A stretch of DNA of 64,000 nucleotides from Amycolatopsis sp. EV170708-02-1 (GTDB taxonomy: Bacteria > Actinomycetota > Actinomycetes > Mycobacteriales > Pseudonocardiaceae), in NCBI RefSeq assembly GCF_022479115.1, contig NZ_CP092497.1:6386001-6450000 (forward strand), written 5' to 3'. Position numbers and translations under genes: made by a program. The notes under the pieces are model-generated. The model had not been told where the DNA came from, ran no database searches, and saw only the letters and a program-made list of their open reading frames with translations. This document shows, piece by piece, positions 60,954-64,000 of this stretch (position 1 is its first letter; each line of letters starts with the position of its first letter).

Positions 60954-62786
60954 ATGTGCGGAATCGCAGGGTGGGTCTCCTTCGGCACGGACCTGACACA
61001 ACGCCGTGAGGTCGTCGACGCGATGACCGCGACCATGGCGTGCCGCGGACCGGACGACTCGGGCACCTGGGTCCGGCCGAACGTGGCGCTGGGCCACCGG
61101 CGGCTGGCGATCATCGACCTGCCGGGCGGCAGGCAGCCGATGGCCGAGGCCGGGCTGGCCGCGATGGTCTACAGCGGCGAGGCGTACAACTTCACCGAGC
61201 TGCGCGAGGAACTTCTCAAGCGCGGCCACAAATTCGAGACCGACAGCGACACCGAGGTCGTGCTCCACGGCTACCTCGAGTGGGGCGACGAGGTCGTCGA
61301 TCACCTCAACGGCATGTACGCCTTCGCGATCTGGGACGAGCGCGACGAGAAACTCGTGATGATCCGCGACCGCATGGGCATCAAGCCGTTCTACTACTAC
61401 CCGACCCCGGACGGTGTCCTCTTCGGTTCCGAGCCGAAGGCGATCCTCGCGAACCCCTTGGCGCGCAAGGTGGTCGACACCGACGGCCTGCGCGAACTGA
61501 TGGCCATGACCAAGACGCCCGGCTGGTCGCTGTGGAAGGGGATGCACGAGGTCGGCCCGGGCACCATCGTCACCGTCGACCGCTCCGGGATCCGCACGCG
61601 GACGTACTGGAAGCTCGACGCGAAACAGCACACGGACGACCAGGAGACCACGGTCGAACGCGTCCGCGAGCTGATGACCGACATCGTGCACCGGCAGCTG
61701 ATCGCCGACGTGCCCCGCTGCGTCCTGCTCTCGGGCGGGCTCGACTCCAGCGCCGTCACCGGTCTCGCCGCCGCCCGGCTGGCCGAACAGGGCGAGCGGC
61801 TGCGCACGTTCTCCGTCGATTTCCAAGGCCAGGAGGAGAACTTCAAACCGGACGAGGTGCGGGACACCCCGGACTCGCCCTTCATCCGTGACGTCGCGCA
61901 GCTCGTCGGCTCCGACCACAAGGACGTCGTGCTGAACCCGGCCGAGCTCAGCGATCCGGAGGTCCGCCGCAAGGTGCTGGCCGCGCGGGACATCCCGGCC
62001 GGGCTCGGGGACATGGACACCTCGCTGTACCTGCTGTTCAAGGCCATCCGCGCCGAGTCGACGGTGGCGCTGTCCGGCGAATCCGCCGACGAGGTCTTCG
62101 GCGGATACCGCTGGTTCCACGACGAAGCCGCGGTGAACTCGGGGACCTTCCCCTGGCTCGCCTTCCGGATGGGGCTCACCAGCGAGCGGGGCGCCCTCCT
62201 GCGCGGCGAGGTCCAGGAGAAGCTCGATCTGCCCGGCTACATCGCCGACCAATACGCCACCGCCGTCGCCCAGGTCGAGCACCTCGACGGCGAGAGCGAG
62301 CAGGACCGCAAGATGCGCACGGTCTGCAACCTGCACCTGAGCCGGTTCGTGCGGATGCTGCTGGACCGCAAGGACCGGGCATCGATGGCCGTCGGGCTCG
62401 AAGTGCGTGTGCCGTTCTGCGACCACCGCCTCGTCGAGTACGTCTACAACACGCCGTGGTCGCTGAAGACGTTCGACGGCAGGGAAAAGAGCCTGCTGCG
62501 GCACGCGACCGAACACGTGCTGCCGACGTCCGTGCGGGACAGGGTCAAGAGCCCGTATCCGTCCACTCAGGACCCCGGCTACGCGGCCGCGTTGCAGCAG
62601 CAGGCCAAGGAGGCCCTGACCGAACGGGACAACCCGGTGTTCGAGCTGGTCGACCGCGACTGGCTGCATCGAGTGTCCGAAGTGGACCCGGTGACGATGT
62701 CCTCGGCCCAGCGCTCCGGGATCGACCGGGCGCTGGACCTCTACCACTGGTTCGACCTGTACCGGCCCGAATTGCAGCTCGACTGA
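60954..62786 (+). CDS. asnB: Glutamine-hydrolysing asparagine synthetase
   Basis: A 610-residue class II amidotransferase converting Asp to Asn with glutamine and ATP. Cys2 (MCGIAGWVSFG) is the glutaminase nucleophile. The synthetase domain has the pyrophosphate loop LLSGGLDSSAV and ALSGESADEVFGGYRWF. GGGAGG precedes the ATG at 60954. Such enzymes serve either general asparagine supply or amidation in specialised metabolism; nothing nearby suggests the latter. Confidence 0.94.
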   Translation: MCGIAGWVSFGTDLTQRREVVDAMTATMACRGPDDSGTWVRPNVALGHRRLAIIDLPGGRQPMAEAGLAAMVYSGEAYNFTELREELLKRGHKFETDSDTEVVLHGYLEWGDEVVDHLNGMYAFAIWDERDEKLVMIRDRMGIKPFYYYPTPDGVLFGSEPKAILANPLARKVVDTDGLRELMAMTKTPGWSLWKGMHEVGPGTIVTVDRSGIRTRTYWKLDAKQHTDDQETTVERVRELMTDIVHRQLIADVPRCVLLSGGLDSSAVTGLAAARLAEQGERLRTFSVDFQGQEENFKPDEVRDTPDSPFIRDVAQLVGSDHKDVVLNPAELSDPEVRRKVLAARDIPAGLGDMDTSLYLLFKAIRAESTVALSGESADEVFGGYRWFHDEAAVNSGTFPWLAFRMGLTSERGALLRGEVQEKLDLPGYIADQYATAVAQVEHLDGESEQDRKMRTVCNLHLSRFVRMLLDRKDRASMAVGLEVRVPFCDHRLVEYVYNTPWSLKTFDGREKSLLRHATEHVLPTSVRDRVKSPYPSTQDPGYAAALQQQAKEALTERDNPVFELVDRDWLHRVSEVDPVTMSSAQRSGIDRALDLYHWFDLYRPELQLD

Positions 62787-62805
62787 GTCCCGGTCCGCCG
62801 CCGTC

Positions 62806-63724
62806 TCAGCGACGGCGGCGGACCGTGCCCCCTGCCGCGACGCCCCCGAGCACCGCGGCCGCGGCGAGCAGGATGCCCGCCTCGGTCCACTGGAACCGCC
62901 AGAACCGGCCGGCGGGCTGGTAGACGGTGAAGTCCCGGTAGCCCGCCGCCTCGACGCAGGCGTTCATCCCCTTGCCGCGAGGACATTCGGGCACCTCGTC
63001 GAGCAGGCCCAGCTCCCGGCCGTCCGGCGCGACCCGGCCCGCCCGCACGATCAGCCCGTCCTTTGTGGAGGGATCAAGGCCGACCGTCCGGACCGGCTCG
63101 GCGTAGTGCGGGCGCAAGAGCATCAGGGCGATCGAGGCGGCGACGAACACCGCGGCCGTGATCGCGATGGCGGGCAAGGTCTTGCGCACCAGCACCCCGC
63201 GGCGGTACCGAGGGCGAACGCGAACAACCACCACGCGGCCGGCGCGATGCCGACCGCGCCGAAGTACGACGTCTCGCTGAGCGTCTCCGCCTTGCCGGGG
63301 AAGATCTCCAGCCACCGGCCGAACATCTGCCCGAGGCGAGCCCGGCGAGCGTCGCGGCCGCCGCGAGGACGCCGAACTTGGCGCCCAGCCAGCGGCCGCG
63401 GCTCACCGACTGGGTCCAGACGAGCTGATACGTGCCCCGTTCGTATTCCCTGGCGAGCAACGGCGCGCCCCAGAAGACGCCCGCCAGCAACGGGACGAAC
63501 GGCAGGATCACGATCAGCGGGTAGATCTTCTGGTAGAGGTCTTCGAGCCCCGCGTCGTACTCGCGGCAGGGCACGCCGCCGCCGTAGCAGTACGAGGAGA
63601 TCTTGCCGCTCGCGGCGCCGAGGGCGGCTTGCCCGGACAGGAGCAGGATCCCGCCGACCACGGCCAGGAACCCGAGGGTGACGAGCAGCTGGGTGCGGTG
63701 CTGCCGCCAGGTGAGCCAAAGCAA
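62806..63724 (-). pseudogene. ABC transporter permease, broken by two frameshifts
   Basis: An ABC-2-type permease read in three frames. The first part starts at a TTG (63722-63724, AAAGG upstream) with LWLTWRQHRTQ and REYERGTYQLVWTQSVSRGRW. The middle (QMFGRWLEIFPGKAE) and the end (VRKTLPAIAITAAVFV to 62806) lie in the other two frames. Breaks fall near 63330-63345 and at the C4 run 63195-63198, each consistent with one missing base. A paralogue lies directly upstream. Sequencing error is as likely as decay. Confidence 0.7.
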
Positions 63725-63738
63725 CGAGAAGTGCCTTT

Positions 63739-64000
63739 CTAGGAGCGGCGGCGGATGGCGAAGGTCGCGGCGACGGCTAGCAGCAGCGAGAACCCCGCCA
63801 GGATCGCGGCTTCGGTCCATTGGAAGCGCCAGTACCAGTCCTGCGGCAGGACCTTGAGCGCGGTGATCTCCCCAGCGGCGTCCCTGACCATCTCCACGAC
63901 CCGGCCAACGGGGTCCTTGCCGAGCGGGACGAGTTCGGGTTCCGCGTAGCCGTCACGGAGGTTGCTCAGGCCGATCATCAGGCCCACCGCCACCGCGATG
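63739..64000 (-). CDS. ABC transporter permease paralogue, partial at window edge
   Basis: The frame is open to the right edge; only the C-terminal 86 residues are visible. They show one membrane helix, an external segment and a final helix with WRFQWTEAAILAGFSLLLA and ending AIRRRS. The same WRFQWTEA motif ends the next gene, so these are tandem duplicates of one permease type. The ATPase partner is expected beyond the edge. Confidence 0.7.
   Translation of the reverse strand, partial: IAVAVGLMIGLSNLRDGYAEPELVPLGKDPVGRVVEMVRDAAGEITALKVLPQDWYWRFQWTEAAILAGFSLLLAVAATFAIRRRS

Overview
The window is high-GC actinomycete DNA. Short ATGA/GTGA overlaps between genes, frequent GTG starts, a GlnD/PII/Amt operon, PucR and IclR purine regulators, a mycobacterial-type LexA box and an N-terminally membrane-anchored FtsY all fit Pseudonocardiales. 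Amycolatopsis is my best guess, based partly on the style of the intergenic hairpins. I identified no tRNA, rRNA, CRISPR array, insertion sequence or phage structural gene.

Layout. 0-6.1 kb: end of a pentapeptide-repeat gene, a candidate structured RNA, Ku, a hypothetical gene and the nitrogen-sensing operon amtB-glnB-glnD (minus strand). 6.3-8.8 kb: an RlmA/TlrB-like methyltransferase, an FhuF-like Fe-S protein, three repeated hairpins and an orphan LuxR regulator. 9.0-14.2 kb: a tight five-gene cassette of unknown function (an acidic/basic charge-polarised protein, an HExxH...ExxxD protease-like protein and three mostly helical proteins). This is the best candidate here for an undescribed system. 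14.2-16.2 kb: MetY sulfhydrylase, a CoA-binding protein and a small membrane protein.

16.1-33.3 kb is a purine-catabolism island: allantoicase and allantoinase; a regulator with uraD-uraH-uricase; then, after a secreted peptidase, a TetR gene and a secreted protein, a seven-gene minus-strand operon (three-subunit xanthine dehydrogenase, an 8-oxoguanine deaminase-like amidohydrolase, guanine deaminase, an AzgA-type purine permease and an allophanate-hydrolase-like small protein), with PucR and MarR regulators divergent from it. Malate synthase and an IclR regulator at 38.8-41.3 kb complete the logic: purine to urate to allantoin to ureidoglycolate/glyoxylate to malate. Similar 15-bp palindromes precede allB and lie between aceB and the IclR gene.

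33.3-43.6 kb is a mixed accessory stretch: a DsbA-fold protein, an acetyltransferase, a repeat cluster, a DUF222-HNH gene with a LexA box, three regulators, an orphan Wzt-like ATPase and an MFS exporter with its TetR repressor. 43.7-52.8 kb returns to core genes: ftsY, anmK with a sodium/solute symporter, smc, acyP and a Pro/Thr-rich membrane protein. 52.8-60.7 kb is a complete kdpFABCDE potassium system preceded by a 27-residue membrane peptide. The window closes with an asparagine synthetase and two tandem ABC permease genes, the last cut by the window edge.

Quality note: three genes (allantoicase, PucR regulator, ABC permease) carry four apparent single-base deletions in total, two of them at four-base G/C runs. 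Base-calling errors are at least as likely as real gene decay.
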